From DATAUD01 sp035511075 (GTDB taxonomy: Bacteria; Verrucomicrobiota; Verrucomicrobiia; Limisphaerales; Palsa-1400), in the NCBI GenBank assembly GCA_035511075.1, contig DATKFW010000108.1, forward strand, positions 124,001 to 188,000: 64,000 nt of DNA. Direction: 5' to 3'. The position numbers and the translations under genes are program-made. Positions 34,373 through 42,485 of the stretch are shown in pieces. Position 1 is the stretch's first letter, and each line of letters starts with the position of its first letter. Below the pieces are notes generated by a model that saw only the letters and a list, made by a program, of their open reading frames with translations, was not told where the DNA came from and did no database searches.

Positions 34373-35347
34373 TTATCCGATCGTAACGTCCCCACCGACG
34401 ATCCGTTCCAAATGGCCATGCGCGCCGCGCACCAGCAAGGCCCCGTCGTCGTCCAGGGATTCGGCGCGTCCGCGGATGACCCGGTTTCCGACGCGGATGG
34501 CCACCTGCCGGTCCAGCGTGCTGCAACGTTCCCGCCACTGCTGCGCGATCTCTTCAAACTGCCCATTCTTGACAAGTTCGTAGTCGCGATCCAGTTCGCG
34601 CAGGATAACCACCGCCAGTTCGGCGCGGTTGACCGGTTGCCCCGTCTCGATTTGAAGAGAAGTCGCGATCTTGCGCAAATGGGGAGGGAAGTCGGCAGTC
34701 TCCAGGTTGACGTCCATGCCGATGCCCAGCAGAACCTCCTTCAAAAAATCCATGTCGGCGCTCAGCTCCGTGAGGATGCCGCAAAGTTTCCTGCCTCGAA
34801 TCAATATATCGTTGGGCCACTTGATTTCGGGAACGATCCCGGTCTGCAACGTGATCGCCCGCGTTAGCGCGGTCGCGGCGGCGACGGTCAATTGCGTGGC
34901 TTGTTGCGGCGGGATGTTTGGGCGGAGCAGGACCGTGAACCAAAGCCCCTTGCCCGCCGGTGAAAGCCACGTTCGTCCCATGCGGCCGCGGCCTTTGGTT
35001 TGCGCCTCGGCGAACACCACGGTGCCGTCGGCGGCCCGGCCCCGCGCCAGGCGGGCGGCGACGTCGTTGGTGGAAGTGGTCTCGCGAAACACCTTGATCT
35101 CACGGCCGATCACCCGCGTTTGACCCAGGCGCGAATAAAGATCGTCGGCATGCAGTGCGTCGGGCGTTCCCAAGAGGCGGTAGCCGATGTGCGGGCTGGC
35201 CTCAATCTCGTAGCCGCTGGCGCGCATCTGCTCAATATGACCCCAGACTCCGGCGCGGGTCATTCCAAGGTGGCGCGCCAGTTCCGCGCCGGAAACCCCG
35301 CACGGCGCTGCGCGCAACGCCGACAAAATTTTTGCGTCCACGGTCAT
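34373..35347 (-). CDS. birA: Biotin-protein ligase and biotin-operon repressor BirA
   Basis: A 324-residue bifunctional BirA. Residues 1-60 form a winged helix (ILSALRAAPCGVSGAELARHLGMTRAGVWGHIEQMR), so it may also act as a transcription repressor. The catalytic part has the biotin-binding ETTSTNDVA, the flexible loop GRGRMGRTW with the Gly/Arg pattern that holds biotinyl-AMP, KWPNDI, and a C-terminal SH3-like domain (VAIRVGNRVIRGRAESLDDDGALLV). It attaches biotin to acetyl-CoA carboxylase and similar enzymes. Its start overlaps the nadC stop by four bases, the last gene of this minus-strand run. Confidence 0.92.
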   Translation of the reverse strand: MTVDAKILSALRAAPCGVSGAELARHLGMTRAGVWGHIEQMRASGYEIEASPHIGYRLLGTPDALHADDLYSRLGQTRVIGREIKVFRETTSTNDVAARLARGRAADGTVVFAEAQTKGRGRMGRTWLSPAGKGLWFTVLLRPNIPPQQATQLTVAAATALTRAITLQTGIVPEIKWPNDILIRGRKLCGILTELSADMDFLKEVLLGIGMDVNLETADFPPHLRKIATSLQIETGQPVNRAELAVVILRELDRDYELVKNGQFEEIAQQWRERCSTLDRQVAIRVGNRVIRGRAESLDDDGALLVRGAHGHLERIVGGDVTIG

Positions 35348-36198
35348 GCGGTTTCGGTCAGCAACTCAAAATCCAGCGCCACATCCGAGGCCCGCGCCGA
35401 ATGTGTCAGCCCGCCCACGGAAATAAAATCGACGCCCGTCTCCGCAATCGCCCGGACAGTGGCCAGCGTGACACCCCCGCTGGCTTCGGTTTTTGCGCGG
35501 CCATTAACCAGCCAGACGGCGGCGCGGAGGTCTTCAACCGGCATGTTGTCAAGCAAAATACAATCGGCCCGCGCCAGCAACGCCTGCTCCACTTGTTCCA
35601 GCGTGTCCGCTTCGACTTCGACATTTAGGCGCGGATATTGCGCGCGCGCGCGGCGGACGGCGGCTTCGATGGCATTGGGCGGCTCAACGCGCAAGGCCGC
35701 CAAGTGGTTGTCCTTGATCAAAACGCGGTCGAAAAGGCCGAAGCGATGGTTGGTCCCTCCGCCCTGCGTCACGGCGTATTTTTCGAGGCGTCGCAACCCC
35801 GGAGTGGTCTTGCGCGTGTCCAAAATGAGCGCCCGGGTTCCTGCAACAGCCTCGACAAAACGGGCGGTCAAGGTCGCGATGCCGGAAAGACGCTGGACGA
35901 AATTCAGCGCCACACGTTCGCCAGCCAGAAGGCCGCGCGCCGGCCCGCGCAAACGCAGAAGCGTCTGGCCCCGCGCCGCGCGTTTCCCGTCCTGACAGGC
36001 CGGTTGAATTTGGATTGCAGGCGAGGCTTCATGAAAGACCGCCTCCGCGACTTCCAAACCGCAAACGACCAGCGGTTCCCGCGCCACCATGACAGCGGCG
36101 GCCATCATTTCCGCCGGCACCGTTGCCAGGGTGGTGACATCGCCCTCGCCGATGTCCTCGCGCAACGCAGCGCGCACCAAATCAAGTTCAACGTTCAA
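35344..36198 (-). CDS. nadC: Nicotinate-nucleotide pyrophosphorylase (NadC)
   Basis: A 284-residue quinolinate phosphoribosyltransferase. It starts with LREDIGEGDVTT, has ARGLLAGERVALNFVQRLSGIAT in the core, DTRKTTPGLRRLEKYAV with the substrate-binding Arg/Lys residues, and IKDNHLAALR. It converts quinolinate and PRPP to nicotinate mononucleotide in de novo NAD synthesis. Length is normal. Its ATG follows ahcY by 56 bp, and its stop overlaps birA (ATGA), which places NAD and biotin genes in one operon with the SAM cycle genes, or at least adjacent. No nadA or nadB lies in the window. Confidence 0.94.
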   Translation of the reverse strand: MNVELDLVRAALREDIGEGDVTTLATVPAEMMAAAVMVAREPLVVCGLEVAEAVFHEASPAIQIQPACQDGKRAARGQTLLRLRGPARGLLAGERVALNFVQRLSGIATLTARFVEAVAGTRALILDTRKTTPGLRRLEKYAVTQGGGTNHRFGLFDRVLIKDNHLAALRVEPPNAIEAAVRRARAQYPRLNVEVEADTLEQVEQALLARADCILLDNMPVEDLRAAVWLVNGRAKTEASGGVTLATVRAIAETGVDFISVGGLTHSARASDVALDFELLTETA

Positions 36199-36254
36199 GT
36201 TTGCGAACTATACAAACTCGCCCGCGTCCGTGTCGATTCAGTTCCTGAGCGCCC

Positions 36255-37706
36255 TCAGTACCGGTAATGCTCCGGCTTGTATGGGCCCTCCGGAGAGACG
36301 CCGAGGTACTCGGCCTGTTTGCGCGTCAGTTGGGTCAGCTTGACGCCGATTTTATCCAAGTGCAGACGCGCGACTTCTTCGTCCAGCTTTTTGGGCAGAC
36401 GATAGACGTCGGGTTTGTACGAGTCCTTGTTCTTCCAAAGGTCCAATTGGGCCAGCACCTGGTTGGAAAAGGAATTGGACATGACAAAGCTCGGATGGCC
36501 GGTGGCACAACCCAAATTCACCAATCGCCCTTCAGCCAGCAAATAAAAACTCCGGCCCCCGGGGAATGTGTACTTGTCCACCTGCGGCTTGATGTTGAGT
36601 TTCTTGACGCCAGGGGCCTTGTTGAGCAGATCGACCTGAATCTCGTTGTCGAAGTGGCCAATGTTGCACACGATCGCCTGGTCCTTCATCTTTTTCAAAT
36701 GTTCCACCGTGATGACTTCGCAATTGCCGGTGCAGGTGACGTAAATGTCGGCCACACCCAATGTTTCGTCGATAACGGTCACTTCGAAACCCTCCATCGC
36801 CGCTTGCAAGGCGTTGATGGGATCGATTTCGGTGACAATGACCCGCGCGCCAAAACCACGCAGGGAATGGGCGCAACCTTTGCCAACATCGCCATAACCG
36901 CAAACCACGGCGACTTTCCCGGCGACCATCACGTCGGTTGCTCGTTTGATCCCGTCGGCAAGCGATTCCCGGCAGCCGTAAAGATTGTCGAATTTTGACT
37001 TGGTGACGGAATCGTTGACGTTGATCGCGGGCACAAGAAGCTTGCCGGCCTCCTTCATTTGGTAAAGACGATGGACGCCGGTGGTGGTTTCCTCGCTGAC
37101 GCCGCGCCAATCCTTGACGACGTTGTGCCAGAAACGCGGGCGCTCCTTGGCAACGCGTTTGAGAAGAGTCTTGATGACATCCTCCTCGTGCGAGGCGCTC
37201 GGGCTGTTGACCCAGGTGTCGCCGTTTTCCAGTTCGTAGCCCTTGTGAATCAGCAGCGTCGCATCGCCACCGTCATCGACGACAAGCTGCGGTCCCTGTC
37301 CGTCAGGAAAAGCCAGGGCGCGGAACGTGCAATCCCAATATTCCTCCAGCGACTCGCCCTTCCAGGCGAAAACGGGCACGCCGGCCTTGGCGATGGCCGC
37401 CGCCGCGTGGTCCTGGGTGGAAAAAATGTTGCAACTGGCCCAGCGCACCGAAGCGCCGAGGGCCGCGAGACTCTCGATGAGCACCGCCGTCTCGATGGTC
37501 ATGTGCAACGAGCCGGTGATGCGCACGCCTTTAAGCGGCTTGGCGGCGGCATATTTTCGGCGGATCGCCATCAGGCCCGGCATTTCATGCTCGGAAATGT
37601 CGATGGTTTTGCGACCGTATTCGGCCAGGCTCAGGTCTTTGACCTTGAAGTCGTTGCCGGCGGCGGCGCCCTTGGGTTTGCGGGATGGAACTAGTTTGGA
37701 TGACAT
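36255..37706 (-). CDS. ahcY: Adenosylhomocysteinase (SAH hydrolase)
   Basis: A 483-residue enzyme that splits S-adenosylhomocysteine into adenosine and homocysteine with tightly bound NAD. Its opening NDFKVKDLSLAEYGRKTI, the HMTIETAVLIE block, NVNDSVTKSKFDNLYGC with substrate-contact residues, the NAD loop VCGYGDVGKGCA and the C-terminal KPDVYRLPKKLDEEVARLHL...LTRKQAEYLG are all typical. Length fits the longer bacterial class. It lies 11 bp downstream of metK and is very probably co-transcribed, so synthesis of SAM and removal of SAH are linked. The divergent regulator at 38981 is the likely controller. Confidence 0.96.
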   Translation of the reverse strand: MSSKLVPSRKPKGAAAGNDFKVKDLSLAEYGRKTIDISEHEMPGLMAIRRKYAAAKPLKGVRITGSLHMTIETAVLIESLAALGASVRWASCNIFSTQDHAAAAIAKAGVPVFAWKGESLEEYWDCTFRALAFPDGQGPQLVVDDGGDATLLIHKGYELENGDTWVNSPSASHEEDVIKTLLKRVAKERPRFWHNVVKDWRGVSEETTTGVHRLYQMKEAGKLLVPAINVNDSVTKSKFDNLYGCRESLADGIKRATDVMVAGKVAVVCGYGDVGKGCAHSLRGFGARVIVTEIDPINALQAAMEGFEVTVIDETLGVADIYVTCTGNCEVITVEHLKKMKDQAIVCNIGHFDNEIQVDLLNKAPGVKKLNIKPQVDKYTFPGGRSFYLLAEGRLVNLGCATGHPSFVMSNSFSNQVLAQLDLWKNKDSYKPDVYRLPKKLDEEVARLHLDKIGVKLTQLTRKQAEYLGVSPEGPYKPEHYRY

Positions 37707-37717
37707 AAAAGGAATTC

Positions 37718-38896
37718 TTATTTGGCTGCTTTTTTTAGGGCTGATGCCTTGTCCGTTTTCTCCCAGGTGAGGCTGTTGAGATCATCGATTTTGCCGAAGT
37801 GGCCGTAATTGGTGGTCCTGGAATAAATGGGCCGCAACAGATTCAACTGTTTGATGATGGCCGCCGGCTTGAAGTTAAAAACTTCCGTCACGGCCCGCTC
37901 AATTTTCTCGTCACTGACCCGGCTGGTGCCGAAAGTGTCAACGCAGACTGAAACAGGATCGGGATAGCCGATGGCGTAGGCGAACTGGATCTCAGCGCGC
38001 GTGGCCAATCCGGACGCCACAATATTCTTGGCGACATAGCGGCCCATGTAAGCCGCGCTGCGGTCCACTTTGGACGGGTCCTTGCCGCTGAATGCGCCGC
38101 CTCCGTGGCGGCCCATGCCCCCGTAACTATCGACGATGATTTTGCGTCCAGTCAACCCGGTGTCGCCCTGGGGCCCCCCGACGACAAACCGTCCGGTGGG
38201 ATTGATCAAAAATTGGGTCCTTTTATCGAGCATTTCCGGCGGAAGCACTTTCTGGATGATTTCCTTGATGATGAAATCCTTGATTTCCTTATGTTTGACA
38301 TCGGCGGCGTGCTGCGTCGAGACCACGACGTTGACGATGCGTACCGGCTTGCCGTTTTCGTACTGCACGGAAACCTGCGTCTTGGAATCGGGCCGCAACC
38401 AGGCCACTTTCCCGGATTTGCGAACCCGGTTGAGTTCACGGCCCAGCCGGTGGGCGAACATGATCGGCGCCGGCATCAGTTCGGGTGTCTCGTCGCAGGC
38501 GAAGCCGAACATCAGCCCCTGGTCCCCGGCTCCCTGCTCGGCGGTCTCCTTGCCGTCGGCGGCGCGCGCATCGACACCCTGGGCGATGTCCGGACTTTGG
38601 CGGGTCACTAGATTGGTGATAAAAACCTTCTCGGCGTGAAATACATCGTCGTCGTTGACGTAGCCGATTTCAGCGATGGCGGACCTTACAATTTCGTTGA
38701 TGTTCACCTTCGCCTTGGTGGTGATTTCGCCGCCGACCACGACCATGTTGCTCTTGGCGTAAGTCTCGCAGGCCACGCGGCTGCGCGGGTCCTGTTCAAG
38801 GTGGGCATCCAGCACCGCATCGGAGATCGTATCGCAAACTTTGTCAGGATGCCCCTCCCCGACGGACTCGGAAGAAAAGATGTAATTCTTGTTCAT
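37718..38896 (-). CDS. metK: S-adenosylmethionine synthetase
   Basis: A 392-residue methionine adenosyltransferase. It shows FSSESVGEGHPDKVCDTISD with the ATP-binding His, the GDQGLMFGFACDET block, the central VVGGPQGDTGLTGRKI and the glycine-rich GGGAFSGKDPSKVDRS. It makes SAM from methionine and ATP. The 84-bp intergenic region upstream is shared with a divergent ArsR-methyltransferase gene; it is too short to hold a SAM riboswitch on the metK side together with a promoter. Regulation by the divergent protein is therefore more likely. It is first of the metK-ahcY-nadC-birA series. Confidence 0.97.
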   Translation of the reverse strand: MNKNYIFSSESVGEGHPDKVCDTISDAVLDAHLEQDPRSRVACETYAKSNMVVVGGEITTKAKVNINEIVRSAIAEIGYVNDDDVFHAEKVFITNLVTRQSPDIAQGVDARAADGKETAEQGAGDQGLMFGFACDETPELMPAPIMFAHRLGRELNRVRKSGKVAWLRPDSKTQVSVQYENGKPVRIVNVVVSTQHAADVKHKEIKDFIIKEIIQKVLPPEMLDKRTQFLINPTGRFVVGGPQGDTGLTGRKIIVDSYGGMGRHGGGAFSGKDPSKVDRSAAYMGRYVAKNIVASGLATRAEIQFAYAIGYPDPVSVCVDTFGTSRVSDEKIERAVTEVFNFKPAAIIKQLNLLRPIYSRTTNYGHFGKIDDLNSLTWEKTDKASALKKAAK

Positions 38897-38920
38897 GTTT
38901 AATTAGAGATAACTTACATA

Positions 38921-38967
38921 TTGACGTATCTTGATAGGAAGATATATTATAACCCTGACGTAAGTCA
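38921..38967. promoter_or_regulatory. Divergent promoter with palindromic operators (metK / ArsR-MTase)
   Basis: On the plus strand TTGACG (38921-38926) and TATATT (38943-38948) are 16 bp apart. The spacer contains a perfect inverted repeat TATCTT (38927-38932) and AAGATA (38939-38944). Downstream, TGAC-GTAA-GTCA (38956-38967) is a second inverted repeat. The heptamer TGACGTA occurs at 38922 and 38956, 34 bp apart. On the minus strand TTGACT lies 16 bp before TATATC, a candidate metK promoter. Overlap of the repeats with both promoters suits a repressor site for the divergent regulator. Confidence 0.6.
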
Positions 38968-38980
38968 ACCTTTTATTTGC

Positions 38981-39910
38981 ATGGCCGGAACTTTGAAAGC
39001 TTTGCGGGCGTTGTCGGACCCGACGCGCCTGCGGATCGTTGCCCTCTTGGAGCGCAGCGAGCTTTCCGTCCATGAGCTGCAGGAAATCACGCGCATGGGC
39101 CAATCGCGCATTTCGACCCATCTGGGATTGCTGCAGGATTCGGGCCTGCTGGAATCGCGGCGTGAGGGGAAACGGACGTTTTACCGAATCATAGGCCATG
39201 CGGACCCCACCACGAACGAGTTCATCCAATTGGCTGTCCGGGGTGCTCACGAGTTGCCTGAGCAACCGGCCGACCAGGCGAATTTGAAGCGCATTCTGGT
39301 CCGGCGGACGCAGCAGGCGCAGCTTTATTTCAACCAGGTCGCTGGACGGTTCGATCGCAGCTACGGCCCGGGCCGTTCGTGGCAGGCCTTTGGGCAACTG
39401 CTTTTGCGCCTGATGCCGCCACTGGTCATAGCCGACTTGGGCGCGGGGGAGGGGTTATTGAGCGAATTATTGGCGCGCCGCGCCAGGAAAGTCATTGCCG
39501 TTGATAATTCGGCGCGGATGGTGGAATTCGGGGCGGCCAAGGCGCGGAAAAACAAAATCAAAAACCTCGAATTCCGGCTGGGTGAATTGGAAAATCCGCC
39601 GATCGAACCTGAAAGCGTCGATGTGGCGTTATTGAGCCAGGCATTGCATCACGCCGCCAGGCCCGAGGGCGGGATTGCCAGCGCCTATCGGATATTGCGG
39701 CCCCATGGCCAGGTGATGATTCTGGATTTGCTCCAGCACAGCTTCGAGCAGGCGCGCGAGTTGTATGGCGACCGGTGGCTCGGCTTTACGGAAAGCGATT
39801 TGCAGAACTGGCTCGAAGCCGCGGGCTTCAAAAAAATCGAAGTCACCGTCGTTGCCCGCGAGGAGCAGCCGCCGCACTTTCAAACCGTCCTGGCCACAGG
39901 GGAGAAGTGA
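38981..39910 (+). CDS. ArsR-family regulator fused to a methyltransferase domain (SahR-like)
   Basis: From ATG 38981, 309 residues. Residues 1-75 form an ArsR-type winged helix (LKALRALSDPTRLRIVALLERSELSVHELQEITRMGQSRISTHLGLL). Residues from about 115 form a class I methyltransferase fold with the SAM/SAH-binding loop IADLGAGEGLL (150-160) and acidic VIAVDNS (171-177). The same fusion is known in SahR, a proteobacterial repressor of SAM-cycle genes that binds SAH. Its place divergent to metK-ahcY, across a palindromic promoter, makes that role likely here. The 3' end overlaps the convergent gene at 39843 by 68 bp. A catalytic methyltransferase role cannot be excluded. Confidence 0.85.
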   Translation: MAGTLKALRALSDPTRLRIVALLERSELSVHELQEITRMGQSRISTHLGLLQDSGLLESRREGKRTFYRIIGHADPTTNEFIQLAVRGAHELPEQPADQANLKRILVRRTQQAQLYFNQVAGRFDRSYGPGRSWQAFGQLLLRLMPPLVIADLGAGEGLLSELLARRARKVIAVDNSARMVEFGAAKARKNKIKNLEFRLGELENPPIEPESVDVALLSQALHHAARPEGGIASAYRILRPHGQVMILDLLQHSFEQARELYGDRWLGFTESDLQNWLEAAGFKKIEVTVVAREEQPPHFQTVLATGEK

Positions 39911-41489
39911 TGGCCTGCTCCGGTGGCGAAGCGGCGGGGTATTCCCAGACCCAATCGCCGTGGGTTAGCTCCTCGCTCGCCTTCACGATGACCCCGCCGT
40001 CATCCGTTTTGTTCCAGCCAACAGAGTAAAGAATAAATTGGCCGTTTTCCAGGAGGCGGTACTTGAGCGGCTGGTCCATGATGACATCACGAGGTACAGC
40101 GGCCAGGAATTGCGGAGCAAGGGCGTCAAGCGCCTCTGGAAATTGGCCGTGAACAAGACGGTAGCGTTCCAGCGCGCACCCGATGTCGGCGAGATTGACC
40201 CAGGTCTGCGCTTGCGCCATTTTGCGTTCGAATCCGTTGAGCGACGGCAACAGCGCCCGGGAAATGATGCGGTGGCCCAGGATACTTCCAACGACACCGC
40301 TGGAAACAAGCTCGCGGTGAACTTCAGCGTCTTTTCGGTCCGCCACCTCCGGATCAATCCCCTTGGGCGTAATCACATCGTTCAGTTCGAAATCAACCAG
40401 ACGATGGTAATTCAATTGTTCGAGATAAATCCACCCCCGCGGAATGACCGTTCCGATGGCTGTCGCAAGTCCGCCTTCCGACGAGTTGTCCGACCCGTTC
40501 GCGATGTCGTTGACTGAGCGAAACGGGTTCCGGCTCGACCTTAGGTCCCCAAAATAAGAATCGGCACAATGAGATTCCGTGCGCAGCGCATGAACGCCAT
40601 CATCCAGGAAATCCAGCGTCCGCAGTTCCTGGGAGAAGTCCACCAATTCCTCGTCCGTCCATTGATGGCGGGAGAGGCCCTCCCACATCGGCTGCAAAGT
40701 TTTGGTCAGGCAGGCAAACCGCACCAGCTCCGTGATGAGAAACGGTTCGTCTCGAAGCGAGTTCACCAGGGTGAACATTAACCTGATGTCGTGGGACGCA
40801 GGCGCCGGTTGGGCCAGTGCCAGTTCGGAGCAGGCGCGCAATTCAAGCTTGGAACACATCGCGGTGACCGTGTGCAATTGCGGCAGGAGGATGCCGAATT
40901 TCGGTTCCCACTCATAGTCGATGTTGAAGCGGCTGTAAGGGCGCTGGCTGGCGCGTCGCAACTCCTCAAGCACAGGCTCCACCGGCTTAAGCTTTTCCAA
41001 TATGGCCTGCGCGGCCTCCCGGGTTTCCCCGCGCGAAAATCGAGGCGGCGCAGAATGGTTGGTCGCCAGCAATTCATTGGCAATGCGAATCAAATCAAGA
41101 TAACTGGCTTCCGGCCAGCCGCCCTTGTTAAAGCTCGTTTGGATTTCGTTTGGCATCTCAGCCGCCCGGTGGGTCCGTTCCACGGCATTCGTATCGCGTT
41201 GCCGCTGGGTGCCCGGAACGAAATCGAAGAGCGGCGCCAGAAACGGGGTCATGGCGAAATTCTGGTCGTCGGGCACGGGCGGCGGAACGTATTTGGCAAA
41301 GTCGAAGCTCTCCCCCCTGGCCTCCACTTCACGTTTGTAATTATCCCAGGCCCGTTTGCCGCGCCAATTTTCTTCAGCATGAAACAGGGCAACCACCGTG
41401 ACCGCTCCCGTCACGATCAGCAGCAGCTTGCGCCAGGTATTCCAGCGAAATAGCCACGAAAACGAACGCCTTTTGCGAGGAGGTTCCAT
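39843..41489 (-). CDS. Membrane-anchored protein of unknown function
   Basis: A 548-residue protein with one hydrophobic segment near residue 22-40 (KLLLIVTGAVTVVALFHA), so it is probably anchored with a large periplasmic body. The body is mostly helical. Near the C-terminus, ALERYRLVHGQFPEALDALAPQFLAAVPRDV... and FILYSVGWNKTDDGG look like the pseudopilin-type C-terminal motif of GspG proteins. It is third in an apparent operon after an ECF sigma gene and a one-TM protein, starting three bases after the latter's stop. The gene overlaps the convergent ArsR fusion at its 3' end. Similar three-gene sets occur in verrucomicrobia as far as I recall; the role is not known. Confidence 0.7.
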   Translation of the reverse strand: MEPPRKRRSFSWLFRWNTWRKLLLIVTGAVTVVALFHAEENWRGKRAWDNYKREVEARGESFDFAKYVPPPVPDDQNFAMTPFLAPLFDFVPGTQRQRDTNAVERTHRAAEMPNEIQTSFNKGGWPEASYLDLIRIANELLATNHSAPPRFSRGETREAAQAILEKLKPVEPVLEELRRASQRPYSRFNIDYEWEPKFGILLPQLHTVTAMCSKLELRACSELALAQPAPASHDIRLMFTLVNSLRDEPFLITELVRFACLTKTLQPMWEGLSRHQWTDEELVDFSQELRTLDFLDDGVHALRTESHCADSYFGDLRSSRNPFRSVNDIANGSDNSSEGGLATAIGTVIPRGWIYLEQLNYHRLVDFELNDVITPKGIDPEVADRKDAEVHRELVSSGVVGSILGHRIISRALLPSLNGFERKMAQAQTWVNLADIGCALERYRLVHGQFPEALDALAPQFLAAVPRDVIMDQPLKYRLLENGQFILYSVGWNKTDDGGVIVKASEELTHGDWVWEYPAASPPEQAITSPLWPGRFESAAAAPRGQRR

Positions 41490-41492
41490 AGC

Positions 41493-41888
41493 TCAGACGA
41501 TTTTTTGTTCGACTGGCGCCTCGCTGCGGGGCCGTTGTTCCGGCGCATTGGCAGGCGACGCCGGGGCGTTGTCCTCTTCGAGCAATTGGGCCATCAGCCG
41601 CTCCTGCCGTTGCAAGGCGATGATGCTGTCGGGGTTCATCGGCCCGGGTTCATGGACGGAAACAGACGCGTCCCGGCCCGTCATCAGATTCAGCGTCAGA
41701 ACGACCACCCACGCCGCTCCAAGACATATCCAGGCGCGGCGCGCGGGCAGTATCAATTCCTGCCACAGCCTCAACGCAAAGAAGGGGCGTCGGGCCCCGA
41801 TCTTGTCAATAATGTCCTGCCGGATTTGGTCCAGATGCGGCCGGGCGGATTGATGGCGGCCAAGAAGAAGTTCGCGCGGGGTCTTCAT
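41493..41888 (-). CDS. One-TM protein after ECF sigma gene (candidate anti-sigma)
   Basis: A 131-residue protein starting ATG with a strong Shine-Dalgarno (GGAGGAGAC). It has a helical, charged cytoplasmic N-terminus (MKTPRELLLGRHQSARPHLDQIRQDII), one hydrophobic segment (about 49-69) and a hydrophilic, proline-rich tail. The start overlaps the sigma stop by four bases (ATGA). This gene order and topology suit an anti-sigma factor that sequesters the sigma at the membrane, but no known anti-sigma domain such as zinc-finger HxxxCxxC is visible. The label is inference from position. Confidence 0.6.
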   Translation of the reverse strand: MKTPRELLLGRHQSARPHLDQIRQDIIDKIGARRPFFALRLWQELILPARRAWICLGAAWVVVLTLNLMTGRDASVSVHEPGPMNPDSIIALQRQERLMAQLLEEDNAPASPANAPEQRPRSEAPVEQKIV

Positions 41889-42424
41889 GTCTCCTCCAGT
41901 AATTTCCTGAAAGCCTTTTTGGCGTAATGCAGGCGCGATTTCACAGTGCCAACCCGGGTCTCCGTGACAGCGGCGATTTCTTCGAGCGAAAAATCCTCGA
42001 TGAAGTGCAACAGCAGCACGGACCTGTGGGCGGGCGCCAGTTGTTCAAGGATCCTCATGAACCCGGCCTCCTGTTCCTTGCGAATGAGCAATTCTTCGGG
42101 CCCGGCGACTTCATCCGGGTAGTCGTCGTCGTTCTGGTCAACGGGTATTTCCTCCGGACGCCTCTTGCGCCAGCGCAGGAGGCACTTTTGATGCGCGATG
42201 CCAAAAAGCCAGGAGCCGAACTTTTCGTCCTGCCGAAGGCTGCCGATGTGGCGGGAGGCGTTGATAAACGCTTCCTGAACGACATCGAGGCTGGATTGTT
42301 CATCGCGAAGAAGTTCGAATACATACGTGTAAAGAGGCAATTGGTAGCGTTTGAACAAAGCGTTCCAAGCGTCGGCATCGCCGGTCCTGGCTTGCGCCAC
42401 AGGCAGTTGTTCGCAATCAGACAC
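41885..42424 (-). CDS. ECF RNA polymerase sigma factor
   Basis: A 179-residue sigma-70 family factor starting at GTG. Region 2 is present (WNALFKRYQLPLYTYVFELLRDEQSSLDVVQEAFINASRHI, FGSWLFGIAHQKCLLRWRKR), and region 4 is a clear helix-turn-helix (EDFSLEEIAAVTETRVGTVKSRLHYAKKAFRKLL). It is of a different type from the TIGR02999-like factor at 3537. It is first of a three-gene minus-strand unit with ATGA and three-base spacings. An ECF autoregulatory promoter upstream of 42424 was not identified. The secreted GH3 gene ends 61 bp upstream. Confidence 0.88.
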   Translation of the reverse strand: MSDCEQLPVAQARTGDADAWNALFKRYQLPLYTYVFELLRDEQSSLDVVQEAFINASRHIGSLRQDEKFGSWLFGIAHQKCLLRWRKRRPEEIPVDQNDDDYPDEVAGPEELLIRKEQEAGFMRILEQLAPAHRSVLLLHFIEDFSLEEIAAVTETRVGTVKSRLHYAKKAFRKLLEET

Positions 42425-42485
42425 TATCGCATCTATACACAGTAGAATGCGGGAGGCCAGAAAAGGTTCAATCGCCCTGGGAGAG

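Noticed and set aside
38897..38980. SAM riboswitch upstream of metK
   Set aside because: The shared gap to the divergent regulator is only 84 bp and has promoter-like elements and short palindromes, without the multi-helix aptamer and terminator expected of SAM-I or SAM-II leaders.
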